Shown in pieces: positions 9,430 through 16,942 of a stretch of DNA of 64,000 bases. Position numbers and translations under genes: made by a program. The DNA comes from Sphingobacterium prati (GTDB taxonomy: Bacteria; Bacteroidota; Bacteroidia; Sphingobacteriales; Sphingobacteriaceae), in contig NZ_JABJWY010000024.1 of the NCBI RefSeq assembly GCF_013167215.1, positions 124,001 to 188,000 on the forward strand. The letters are read 5' to 3'. Below the pieces are notes generated by a model. The model saw only the letters and a list, made by a program, of their open reading frames with translations, was not told the DNA's origin and ran no database searches. Each line of letters begins with the position of its first letter. Position 1 is the stretch's first letter.

Positions 9430-9454
9430 ATTATTTAGAATGATTTTAAATAAA
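9430..9454 (+). promoter_or_regulatory. 23-bp palindrome, copy 3, upstream of third HmuY gene
   Basis: TTATTTA, GAATGATTT, TAAATAA with perfect arms at 9431-9453. It covers an in-frame ATG at 9440, so that ATG is unlikely to be the translation start. The shared site suggests that this second HmuY unit has its own promoter under the same control as the receptor. Confidence 0.6.
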
Positions 9455-9469
9455 TATAAAATATACCAC

Positions 9470-10258
9470 ATGAATATATCAAGACAGCTTACCAGAACAA
9501 AGTATCTTGCATTGCTCTGCATCGGTCTGGCAATCAATAGCGCTTGCAGCAAATCAGATCCAATAACAGAACCTGTTGTCGAGCCACCAAAAGAAGAAGA
9601 AAGCAATACGGGGCTTTACAATAAATTGATCACTGTACGCGATTTTGCCGCTACAGACAAAAACGACGGTCAAAATGCTGCCCCTACTGTCTATTATAGC
9701 TTGGAAACCAATAAAGGTATACCGGAAACACATCGCCAGACGCGGAACTGGGACATTGCTTTTAGCAATATCTTCAATAGCCATGTCTCTGGTAATAATG
9801 GAGCAAACAATACGAATTTTGGTTTTGGCAATAACGCTACTGGTGGTATCCTGATCGTCGAAAAAGCATTCGACGAAGTAACAGAAGTACCAGCAGACGC
9901 TGAATTCAAGGTGATCGGTGATGCAATCGGAATGGATCAAAACGGCGACGAGGGAAATGGTGTTGGCTGGTTATTGTATGACTTTTATGGCCGTTTGGTT
10001 CGTGAGCATGCTGTTCAGAATGAGCACGTAGCTTATGCCCTTGGAAATGGACTGACATTACTTAATGGAAAAGTAATTAAACCACGAACATTAATTGTTC
10101 GTACGGCAAAAGGTAATTATGCGAAAATTAGACCTGTTTCTATGTATAAAGGCCTCTATACATCCGATAAATGGTTTAAAGACTCCCCACACGTATTTAT
10201 CTCCTTCGATTATGTCCTTGTGCCAAAAGGCAGCAAAACATTTGAGATAAAACCTTAG
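9470..10258 (+). CDS. HmuY-family haem-binding lipoprotein, type A, copy 2
   Basis: 262 residues from the ATG at 9470, chosen because it gives a clean signal peptide (MNISRQLTRTKYLALLCIGL) with lipobox NSAC near residue 26, while the in-frame ATG at 9440 lies in the palindrome. The HmuY string RQTRNWDIAFSNIFNSHVSGNN is present, as is a C-terminal NYAKIRPVSMYKG..FISFDYV. A glycine/asparagine-rich insert (GANNTNFGFGNNATGG) lies near the middle. Surface haem capture is expected. It starts a second transcription unit of the island. Confidence 0.8.
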   Translation: MNISRQLTRTKYLALLCIGLAINSACSKSDPITEPVVEPPKEEESNTGLYNKLITVRDFAATDKNDGQNAAPTVYYSLETNKGIPETHRQTRNWDIAFSNIFNSHVSGNNGANNTNFGFGNNATGGILIVEKAFDEVTEVPADAEFKVIGDAIGMDQNGDEGNGVGWLLYDFYGRLVREHAVQNEHVAYALGNGLTLLNGKVIKPRTLIVRTAKGNYAKIRPVSMYKGLYTSDKWFKDSPHVFISFDYVLVPKGSKTFEIKP

Positions 10259-10283
10259 ATAGTACAATTCTTATTCAAAAAAA

Positions 10284-10312
10284 ACCGGATATACGGTCGA
10301 AGTACATCCGGT
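10284..10312 (+). terminator. Hairpin after third HmuY gene
   Basis: 11-bp stem with one mismatch (ACCGGATATAC against GTACATCCGGT), 7-base loop. No U-tract follows, so it may be a processing or stability hairpin rather than a full terminator. Confidence 0.5.
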
Positions 10313-10382
10313 AACAAATTGACTAATTAACATATATTTATTAACTAGCCCACTGTAGAAGTGGCAAAATTACGAAAAAGAA

Positions 10383-11090
10383 ATGAAAATCAAATTCACA
10401 ACTTTATCAATTGCCTTAGGACTTGCCGCGATTGGCATGACCGCATCATGTAGCAAAGACAATTCACTTGCTCCTAGTATTGAAGAGCAATCACTCAGCA
10501 AACGTGCTGTTACTCCTTCGACGACAATTGGCGGTACGGTAAACTTTACCGCAACCGGTACAAAAGGATATTTAAAAACGATCGCTACAGGCACCTATGG
10601 TGCACGCAATTTCCACCAAGGTACAGTGCCAGATTTGGTGGACACAACGCAATGGAAAAACCCAGCCAGCACCTATTACTACAACTTGATTACCAATGAT
10701 GGTGGTACATCCACTAGCTATGATTTTCAATTTAGTGGTACAGCAAATGCGAGTTTGACCGTAAATACGACGAAGTATAACTTGTATTATGTAAATGCAG
10801 CTTTTGAATCTGTTTCTTCAAGTACTACAGGAACATTAATTGCAAACGGTACAGCAGCTTCCAATAGTACAAATGGAACAGGCAACCCGAGCAGTACTGG
10901 CTGGTACATCTATAACATTAGCAATCATATTATGAGCAGCTATGGGCCGAGAACGTATATTTTAGAAAACAAGACAACCGGCGATCAATGGAAATTGCGT
11001 TTAAATAGTGTTTACAAGGACGAAACTCCAAATGCGAGCTACGCCGCAACAAACTTTCCGTTTATGAGTTTCGATTATAAGAAACTATAA
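10383..11090 (+). CDS. HmuY-like lipoprotein, type B, copy 2
   Basis: 235 residues, signal peptide with lipobox TASC near residue 23. It is rich in Thr, Ser and Asn, as expected for an exported beta protein. Shared elements with the type B protein at 8620 (ARNF, STYYYNLITNDGGTS, YNLYYVNAAFESV, C-terminal LRLNSVYKDET) place it in the same sub-type and it lacks the WDIAF string of type A. It lies 125 bases after the type A copy 2 with a hairpin between. Likely surface haem-binding accessory protein; ligands are not identifiable. Confidence 0.7.
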   Translation: MKIKFTTLSIALGLAAIGMTASCSKDNSLAPSIEEQSLSKRAVTPSTTIGGTVNFTATGTKGYLKTIATGTYGARNFHQGTVPDLVDTTQWKNPASTYYYNLITNDGGTSTSYDFQFSGTANASLTVNTTKYNLYYVNAAFESVSSSTTGTLIANGTAASNSTNGTGNPSSTGWYIYNISNHIMSSYGPRTYILENKTTGDQWKLRLNSVYKDETPNASYAATNFPFMSFDYKKL

Positions 11091-11137
11091 TAAGCCTTAA
11101 TACCCTTATTTTTTAATAAGAATTGTAAATTTTAAAT

Positions 11138-11162
11138 CCGGTGCCAGCCTTGCTGGTACCGG
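11138..11162 (+). terminator. Hairpin between fourth HmuY gene and lipoprotein gene
   Basis: 11-bp stem CCGGTGCCAGC / GCTGGTACCGG with a 3-base loop, followed by TTACTTTCC. It covers a GTG at 11141 that would otherwise extend the next frame. Confidence 0.55.
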
Positions 11163-11179
11163 TTACTTTCCAGACTAAA

Positions 11180-11983
11180 ATGAAAAATCAGTTATTAACC
11201 ACCCAAAAATTTAAGATCGCTACGGGCCTTATATTGAGCAGCTTGTATTTAAGTTCTTGTACCAAAACAGAAATTCAACCCTACGAACCGGAGAGCATGG
11301 CCCGGATCAGTAGTTTCAAGATTGTCAATACCAGCAAAGAAGTAATTGGCGCTATTGACAATGACGCCAAGACCATTACGGTTACGCTGCCCGAAGGACT
11401 CTATATGTCCAGCCTGGAGCCTGAAATAAAAGTTGCCAAAGGCGCTACGTTAAAACAAGGTTCGGATACACTGATCACCAATATGGTCGATTATTTTGCC
11501 AAAGGGCGCACCATTCAATACCCTGTTACCGCTACAGATGGCAGTACAGCCACTTATACGCTGATCGTCAAAAGTGATCAGCCGACACTCCATGTACGGG
11601 AGGTCAGTTCAGATCCCAATACACCCGTTGTGTATGATCAGACATATGGTTATGTCTTTAATTTTATCGATATCAATACCGTCCAACCCAATTATCCTTT
11701 TGTCGGAACTTACGAAACAGACCTAACGATAGCGCGCGCAAGTCTGGTTAGTAAGGACGGAAAAGAATATAATTTTACACAATTAACATCGAACACTCCG
11801 CCGGGCGTTAGCAATGCTTACGTACAATTAACATTAAATTCCATTGAGGGACGTGTTACAGGCAGTGGCAGTTCATTAAAATACAACAAAGTGCCAGTAG
11901 CGGGTGATTATTATGTCAAATTGCGGTACTACAGCCGCGAGGTAACTTTAAAGAATCCCATTAGAATTATTTACAACAACTAA
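11180..11983 (+). CDS. Lipoprotein with DUF5018-like domain, haem island
   Basis: 267 residues from the ATG at 11180. The longer frame from GTG 11141 is rejected because that codon is inside a hairpin and the lipoprotein signal (lipobox LSSC) fits only the later start. Residues ~35-135 form a beta domain with ARISSFKIVNTSKEVIGAID, NDAKTITVTLPEG and YPVTATDGSTATYTLIV, the pattern of DUF5018-type repeats in Bacteroidota surface lipoproteins; the C-terminal half is another unassigned beta region. Location between HmuY genes and haem oxygenase suggests a surface role in haem capture, but nothing in the protein shows it. Confidence 0.6.
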   Translation: MKNQLLTTQKFKIATGLILSSLYLSSCTKTEIQPYEPESMARISSFKIVNTSKEVIGAIDNDAKTITVTLPEGLYMSSLEPEIKVAKGATLKQGSDTLITNMVDYFAKGRTIQYPVTATDGSTATYTLIVKSDQPTLHVREVSSDPNTPVVYDQTYGYVFNFIDINTVQPNYPFVGTYETDLTIARASLVSKDGKEYNFTQLTSNTPPGVSNAYVQLTLNSIEGRVTGSGSSLKYNKVPVAGDYYVKLRYYSREVTLKNPIRIIYNN

Positions 11984-12070
11984 TCATTGTTTTCAACAGC
12001 GAGATCATGACCGCATTCGCTTTCAGTTATTGACGGAAACAATCCCCGGCGATAGAAATTTACCCCAAAT

Positions 12071-13078
12071 ATGAAAAAAACAACCACATTATATCGCATT
12101 CCTACCCTATTGTTAGCAGTAGGAATCACACTATTCTCCGCTTGTAAAAAAGAGTACGAAACTGCGCTAACGCCTTACACAGAAATCACTTCTTTTAAAA
12201 TCCCTTACAACTCGGGCAAAGATGCCATTGTAGCAGCTGTGGATGGTGAAAACATCTATGTCTCCTGGCCCGGGTCAACCGAATGGCCTATTCCGGAGAC
12301 TGTTGCTCCGATTATTAATATTTCAAAAAATGCAAGCATTAGCCCTGCCTCAGGAACAGCAATCGCACTCAAAGATGGACTGCAATATCAGGTAAAAGCC
12401 CAGGATGGCACCATAAAGACCTATACGATAAAATTGTCAAATGGGGCGCTATTACCTTCCTTTAGAGACGAAGAAACGCAGATTACTGCTATCGTGGGTC
12501 AATGCAATTTCAGTATCCCAATAAATAATCTTGCGCTGGATGGAAGTGATAGTCTGTACCTCGTTAACGATCAGAATAAAAGCTATAAACTCCTATTGGA
12601 TAAAGTAGAGAATGGGCTTATTATTTTCTATGTGGATCAGCAAGATGGCTCGGGGATTCCTTCAGGTGATTATTACGCACAGGTGATGAACAAATTTGGT
12701 ATTCCTGTTAAAAGCAGTAAAAAGTTCGTAAGCGTTGCAGCCGACCAGTCACTTCCTTATGTCTATTTTAACCATGCAAAAGAATGGCAGGTCAAAAGAG
12801 GTGAAATTATAAGTCTGCCTACAAGACATTTGAGCAAAACATCAGATATTAGAGTTGTAAATTTAAATTACACAGAAGATGGTGGTACGAATAGCTTATC
12901 TTTGAATTTCGTCGGTATTTCAGATGATTTAAAATCCATTAAAGTACAGATCCCCGAAGATGCTCCAATAGGCATTTCCTCAGATTTAAACAGTGGCATT
13001 AGCATACGGGTCCGTCTTGATCGTTTTTTTACGCAATCTACTCCTTATTATAATTATCCAATCAAAATCGTAGAATAA
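12071..13078 (+). CDS. Lipoprotein with DUF5018-like domain and beta repeats
   Basis: 335 residues, signal peptide with lipobox FSAC near residue 25. After the Cys comes a DUF5018-like domain (TEITSFKIPYNSGKDAIVAAVD .. LQYQVKAQDGTIKTYTIKL), then two Ig-like segments with no family I can name (for example LYLVNDQNKSYKLLLDKVENG and GDYYAQVMNKFG). It shares its first domain type with the preceding gene, so they are probably distant paralogues. It follows 87 bases downstream with no hairpin seen. Function unknown; probably on the cell surface. Confidence 0.6.
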   Translation: MKKTTTLYRIPTLLLAVGITLFSACKKEYETALTPYTEITSFKIPYNSGKDAIVAAVDGENIYVSWPGSTEWPIPETVAPIINISKNASISPASGTAIALKDGLQYQVKAQDGTIKTYTIKLSNGALLPSFRDEETQITAIVGQCNFSIPINNLALDGSDSLYLVNDQNKSYKLLLDKVENGLIIFYVDQQDGSGIPSGDYYAQVMNKFGIPVKSSKKFVSVAADQSLPYVYFNHAKEWQVKRGEIISLPTRHLSKTSDIRVVNLNYTEDGGTNSLSLNFVGISDDLKSIKVQIPEDAPIGISSDLNSGISIRVRLDRFFTQSTPYYNYPIKIVE

Positions 13079-13180
13079 AAATCCTGTCGTTTTTCATAGA
13101 TGATAAATCAGAAAACAGCATAAATATCTGGAAATAAATACGAATCTTTGTATAGAATCGTTATAAATAAAAGAAAGAAC

Positions 13181-13744
13181 ATGTTAAGTCAACATATCAA
13201 AGAGCAGACGCACGCTGCTCACCAAAACGTAGAAGGAACGATCGTGCGCCAATTGAAAAACATTCGTTCGGAAGCAGATTATGCTGAGGTATTAAAAGGT
13301 TTCTATGCTTACTTCCGTGCAGTGGAAGATAGTATCGCTCCTTACGTTACTGCAGATGTATTACCGGATCTTGCGGCACGCCGCAACTCATCGTATATCA
13401 AAAGTGATATTGAAGCCTTGGGAGGTAATGTGGAGAATCTTCCGGAGGCAACGGCTCCAGTAGTAACAAATATTCAGGAAGCCCTTGCGTCATTATACGT
13501 ACTCGAAGGTTCTATTATGGGCGGTCCATACATTGTTCAGATGCTCAACAAATATGGCGTCAACAAAGGGACATCTTTCTTCGAAGGTTATGGTGAAAAT
13601 AGCCGTGACATGTGGGCTGGTTTTACGGCTATATTGAATAAATATGCAGAAGATCCTGCAACTTATGATCGATCGGTAGAAATTGCAAACCAAACTTTTT
13701 ATAACTTTGGTGAAGTATTCACTCCTATTACCAGTGCAAACTAA
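13181..13744 (+). CDS. Biliverdin-producing haem oxygenase
   Basis: 187 residues from the ATG at 13181; the frame extends to a TTG at 13148 but the family N-terminus fits MLSQHIKEQTHAAHQNVE. H14 aligns with the proximal haem-iron ligand (T-x-x-x-H-x-x-x-E pattern). A distal-helix region with YVLEGSIMGGPYIVQML near 110-130 matches the haem oxygenase helix over the haem face. It opens imported haem in the cytoplasm to biliverdin, CO and iron, and so completes the pathway begun by the upstream genes. Confidence 0.85.
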   Translation: MLSQHIKEQTHAAHQNVEGTIVRQLKNIRSEADYAEVLKGFYAYFRAVEDSIAPYVTADVLPDLAARRNSSYIKSDIEALGGNVENLPEATAPVVTNIQEALASLYVLEGSIMGGPYIVQMLNKYGVNKGTSFFEGYGENSRDMWAGFTAILNKYAEDPATYDRSVEIANQTFYNFGEVFTPITSAN

Positions 13745-13772
13745 AAAGGAGCGGTATTGTTTAATCCTTCAG

Positions 13773-13919
13773 ATGGAGCAAAAAGACAATAATAAGGACA
13801 ATAAATCAAAATGGTTGAAGCGGGCCGGCATGGGGGCATTTATCTTCTTCCTGGCTAAGGGACTTGTTTGGCTAGCGGTATTTTTTTTCGCCGCTAAGTC
13901 CTGTAGCGATTTTTCTTAA
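13773..13919 (+). CDS. Small single-span membrane protein after haem oxygenase
   Basis: 48 residues: a charged N-terminus (MEQKDNNKDNKSKWLKR), one hydrophobic helix (about 21-42) and a short SCSDFS tail. The start is the ATG 29 bases after the haem oxygenase stop; the frame is open further upstream inside haem oxygenase, which is not meaningful. Basic residues before the helix predict the N-terminus inside. Short proteins of this shape are seen in Bacteroidota, but I know no function. Co-transcription with haem oxygenase is likely. Confidence 0.55.
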   Translation: MEQKDNNKDNKSKWLKRAGMGAFIFFLAKGLVWLAVFFFAAKSCSDFS

Positions 13920-13925
13920 CTTTTA

Positions 13926-13980
13926 AACAGAACCAGTCTCCTGCATTCAATCATAGCGGATGCAAGAGACTGCTTCTGTT
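13926..13980 (+). terminator. Long interrupted hairpin ending the haem oxygenase unit
   Basis: Arms 13926-13946 and 13960-13980 pair in blocks of 7, 7 and 4 bp with small internal mismatches. It has no U-tract. It lies 6 bases after the small membrane protein stop. Confidence 0.5.
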
Positions 13981-14105
13981 AATTTCAAGCAAACGACCGT
14001 TTAGCGATTGCGGATTCCTTTAGCTCGCGCGACATTTTCTATTATCGTTTTTAGCTTATTCCATTCACACTCATGTTGGAAAGTTCATTGCTAGACAAGT
14101 TTATG

Positions 14106-14369
14106 TTAATATTCCAATGGTTGCATCCCATCTTTCACATCGATAATATCTTGTGAGAACTTCTCGCACTTCATCTTTATGTCCCTATATAAATAGATAC
14201 GGATAATAATATAAACTTCCAAACTGGTTTTCGGTGGTGGATCTCCTTTGCATCCCCCATGCTGGTGATATGGCAGAACTTTGTCAAAATTAACTGTATT
14301 TCCTTCTTCATCACGATAGCGTTTTTCATCATAATCGTAAAACATACCATCTTGGCCTTCTCTAATGAC
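14106..14369 (-). pseudogene. Read-on fragment behind an in-frame TAG, toxin/immunity-like remnant
   Basis: This stretch continues in the same frame as the immunity-like gene at 14370-14813, separated from it only by one TAG (14370-14372). It encodes VIREGQDGMFYDYDEKRYRDEEGNTVNF.. to a TAA at 14106, and a Met at 14345 could restart it. The run DEEGNTVNFDKVLPYHQHGG recalls C-terminal segments of polymorphic toxins, but I cannot assign a family. Either a nonsense mutation split one gene, or these are the residues of two adjacent genes. Confidence 0.35.
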
Positions 14370-14813
14370 CTAGATATCTTTTTTTGCTATGTCACTATCA
14401 GGTTTAACCATAAGCAGCTTTTGAGAATAAACAAGAGCCTCTTCATCCGACAATATTTTTTCAGGAATATGGTTATAGTACAAAATAATCTCCAGAATAT
14501 CTGCATCCATTGGCTTTAGCTTATCCGCTTCTTTCGCATGGTATAGACCTATCAATTCACACCCATCAATATGATTTAAAATACCCCCCATCAACCTACT
14601 GATCGATAGATGTATTCGCCAATCATCCTCTTTACCCCCTAAAAGTCTTAACATATAAGTGTAGATAAAAAAGTTAACATCTCCGTTTTCTGGATTATAG
14701 GCAAGTCTATATAAAACTTGTTCAAACTCCTCAAAGTCAATACTATTAAACAAACTATCAACTGGATTCAAATTTAACTCCTTCAAACTAGTCTCCAAAT
14801 TATTTAATTCCAT
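14370..14813 (-). CDS. Putative immunity-type protein of a toxin locus
   Basis: 147 residues from the ATG at 14813; an in-frame ATG at 14852 overlaps the tail of an upstream coding remnant and is less likely. The all-helical composition and the strings LMGGILNHIDGCELIGLYHAKEA and ADILEIILYYNHIPEKILSDEEA recall small cytoplasmic proteins that accompany Rhs/WapA-type toxins. The family is not firmly recognised. It begins 8 bases after the stop of a possible toxin C-terminus (14822-15014), the normal toxin-then-immunity spacing. Reading continues in frame past its TAG, so it may be prematurely ended. Confidence 0.4.
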   Translation of the reverse strand: MELNNLETSLKELNLNPVDSLFNSIDFEEFEQVLYRLAYNPENGDVNFFIYTYMLRLLGGKEDDWRIHLSISRLMGGILNHIDGCELIGLYHAKEADKLKPMDADILEIILYYNHIPEKILSDEEALVYSQKLLMVKPDSDIAKKDI

Positions 14814-14821
14814 TTCGTTAA

Positions 14822-15014
14822 TTACTTTGCTAAAACTTGTAACGCCTTCCATTTATAAACAGGATCAGTAATTACCCTAGCATTGCTAACTACAGTCTTA
14901 CCGGCAACATTATTTAGTTACCACCTGAACAATTTCTCCTCCATACATCATTACCTTGCTAGACGATTCTTTCCAATATAAAATTGACAATGTAAAAAAG
15001 CGAACTGTGCGACA
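14822..15014 (-). pseudogene. Frameshifted C-terminal coding remnant (possible toxin tail)
   Basis: Two overlapping frames join into one plausible peptide: one ends YWKESSSKVMMYGGEIVQVVTK at a stop (14910-14912), and a shift by one extra base continues as NVAGKTVVSNARV, ITDPVYKWKALQVLAK to TAA at 14822. The join would be an inserted T near 14911. No start or upstream domain remains, because the fibre-like pseudogene ends at 15020. Family not recognised; a toxin tail is inferred only from the immunity-like gene that follows. Confidence 0.35.
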
Positions 15015-15019
15015 AAATT

Positions 15020-15707
15020 TTAATCGAACTTCGTCTTGGGAGGTATTGGGTCCTGTAAGTCTTGAAGCTGTTTCTGTTGCTCGATAACATGTAAAGTCAG
15101 CTCTCAATTTTCTTGAGCAATATTTTATTCATTTCTCCAAGAGAGATACCATCCGTCTCTACTTCCATTGCTTTAGGCACCTCAGGCAGATGGCCATGCT
15201 GTTTTATAAATCGTTCTGTCTCTTCAAGACTCCGCATCTTATAATTGGGATCAAATACATAATCTGGCCAATTCGCAACCTCGACTTTGACCTGGTGTGC
15301 GCGAATATTTCCATTTACGGAAAGTTTTTCTTTTGGCGTATCAGTTCCAATACCGACATTACCTGAAGTATTTTCTGCAAGCACACGACACCAACCCGTC
15401 CAACCCGCAGCTTGCGTACCGGTCCGATAGAATATTCCTTTAGAGCCTGAAAAAGCAAGCTCATGCGCAGGGCCACTACTATCATCAATCCAACCACGAA
15501 GACCTAAGAGCGTGTAATAAGCCGTCTCTGTAAAACCGACAGACGTACCCAATTTAAAAGATGATTTTACCGCTCTCGTATAATTTCCGGGAGCTGTAGC
15601 TACAGCCTTGTGTCTTCAACTGATAAATAAGTTGACTGACTAAAAGCAAAACCAAGTAAAACAACTCCCACTACAAATAACAATTTCGCTATGCTTAACT
15701 GTTTCAT
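15020..15707 (-). pseudogene. Exported fibre/endosialidase-chaperone-like protein broken by two frameshifts
   Basis: An ATG at 15707 starts a signal peptide (MKQLSIAKLLFVVGVVLLGFAFSQ) but stops after 35 codons at 15600. The next frame continues AVATAPGNYTRAVKSSFKLG.. through GNVGIGTDTPKEKLSVNGNI and LEETERFIKQHGHLPEVPKA to a stop at 15097. A third frame supplies the usual ending ELTLHVIEQQKQLQ to TAA at 15020. Both joins are of the one-base-lost type (15600-15615, and near 15098 where GAGGAG appears as GAGAG). The VGIGTxxPxxKLxVxG and HGHLPEVP strings are typical of tail-fibre-like secreted proteins of Bacteroidota. Sequencing error is possible, but two shifts in 700 bases beside other remnants favour decay. 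Confidence 0.7.
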
Positions 15708-15742
15708 ATTCCCTTTATTTAGATTCAAGAAATTTTATATAT

Positions 15743-15997
15743 GATTTTCGTTATATACAGACTGTGAGCCGCTAAAGCTTTTTTTAAATTTTGTTAAAAA
15801 TTATAAATACATAGCAATAATAACGGCGAATAGATCTAAGAGATACGGCAAAAGACACTGAACTTAATTACTTTTCATTAATCGGTCAATCTCATTATTT
15901 TAAGCTCAAATAAATATAGGAAATTTCCAGACACAGATCACAATAATTTTTTGTTAAATAATCTTATGCAAGCCTTAAATAAGATTTTCGTTATATA
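15743..15997. repeat. Direct repeat pair GATTTTCGTTATATA
   Basis: Exact 15-base copies at 15743-15757 and 15983-15997, 240 bases apart. The first lies 36 bases upstream of the pseudogene start at 15707. May be residue of a duplicated upstream region. Confidence 0.6.
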
Positions 15998-16031
15998 TGA
16001 ATTCCTGACTATATTTCGTCTACTAAAGAAA

Positions 16032-16051
16032 AAAGCACCCGAAGGTGCTTT
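16032..16051 (-). terminator. Rho-independent terminator
   Basis: Perfect 8-bp stem AAAGCACC / GGTGCTTT with a UUCG-type tetraloop (read on the minus strand) and a run of T after it on that strand. It would end transcripts from the gene at 16205-16942, 150 bases upstream. Confidence 0.75.
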
Positions 16052-16204
16052 CCACTTAATTTTTTCGTATTGACCATATTCCAGGTAGCTTGCCCTTCGC
16101 AAAGCTAACCTATGTAGCAATCTCCAGTGCTACATTACGGTAATGCTAGTTATAGCCATATTAACCAACCAACTTTTTGATTAAAGATATTGTTCATCAT
16201 ATCC

Positions 16205-16942
16205 TTAAACTATCTGAAAAGCAGCTAGAATAGAAGCTGGATTACAATCTATTTCATTCAGCACATTCGATCGTCGGCTATCTTTTTCCAAATACAGCAT
16301 GGTAAATCCAACAAATATAGAGGTGCCTACAAAGTCACCACATTTAATGGTCAAGGTCCTTGCCGGTATCGCCTGCTCTCTATATTTAGTATCGTATTCC
16401 CACTCTGTATCTTTTATCTCTTTAGGCTCAAGCTCATCGAAATCGAATGACAGCGCTTTAAATTTAAACACTAACGCATTGCATTTTTCAGGAAGGACCA
16501 GCGCTCTTTTGATATCAAATTCCGGAAATGATATTTTAAGCTCTTTCCTCTTGTTCAGAGAGATTACAGGATCAATAAAAAGATAATCCTGCATATGACA
16601 ATTTTCATTGAACTGAAAATTTACCAAGCGATCCAATACGCAGTTACTCAGCGTACGGTTTCCCTTTTCACCATCAAGATTTGTCTTTATTGCACGGTAG
16701 ATCTGCCTATTTAAGCGATTGCACATCTGCCCATCATGGAGATCCTGATGGACTTCCCCAAAACACATCCGGATCAGTGCACCCGCACGGCTTACATTGC
16801 CAAAATCTTTACCTGCTCTTTTGGTATCGTCCGTCTGTTTGACGCGATATGGTCTGCTTTGCACGTAGTTTTTGTTGCCAACTTTTCTATTTACCAGGGG
16901 GCCAACCAGGCCTCTGATAAATCCATTATCATTTATTCCCAT
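16205..16942 (-). CDS. Conserved Bacteroidota protein of unknown function
   Basis: 245 residues, intact. The N-terminus MGINDNGFIRGLVGPLVNRK, then QSRPYRVKQTDDTKRA, weakly resembles the opening of DUF6266-type proteins (GxxGxxG, then a basic RP..V..T..Q stretch); the rest contains VLPEKCNALVFKFKALSFDF and AIPARTLTIKCGD, suggesting a beta-rich C-terminal half. No signal peptide or membrane segment. It is the only whole gene in a strip of remnants, has its own terminator downstream, and an AT-rich leader. A phage- or element-derived origin is possible but not shown. Confidence 0.55.
   Translation of the reverse strand: MGINDNGFIRGLVGPLVNRKVGNKNYVQSRPYRVKQTDDTKRAGKDFGNVSRAGALIRMCFGEVHQDLHDGQMCNRLNRQIYRAIKTNLDGEKGNRTLSNCVLDRLVNFQFNENCHMQDYLFIDPVISLNKRKELKISFPEFDIKRALVLPEKCNALVFKFKALSFDFDELEPKEIKDTEWEYDTKYREQAIPARTLTIKCGDFVGTSIFVGFTMLYLEKDSRRSNVLNEIDCNPASILAAFQIV

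Larger units (their letters stand above)
15708..16204. other. Gene-free AT-rich stretch in the decayed strip
   Basis: No credible coding. It holds a 15-base exact direct repeat (15743-15757 and 15983-15997) and the leftward terminator at 16032-16051. The 60-codon open frame on the minus strand (15938-16120) has no start context or family and is ignored. Confidence 0.5.

Noticed and set aside
9440..9469. Earlier ATG for the third HmuY gene
   Set aside because: It lies inside the conserved palindrome and would place ten extra residues before a normal lipoprotein signal peptide.
11141..11179. GTG start for the DUF5018-like lipoprotein
   Set aside because: It falls in a hairpin arm, and the extra residues would spoil the lipoprotein signal.
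15938..16120. 60-codon frame on the minus strand
   Set aside because: It runs through a terminator hairpin and has no recognisable protein features.
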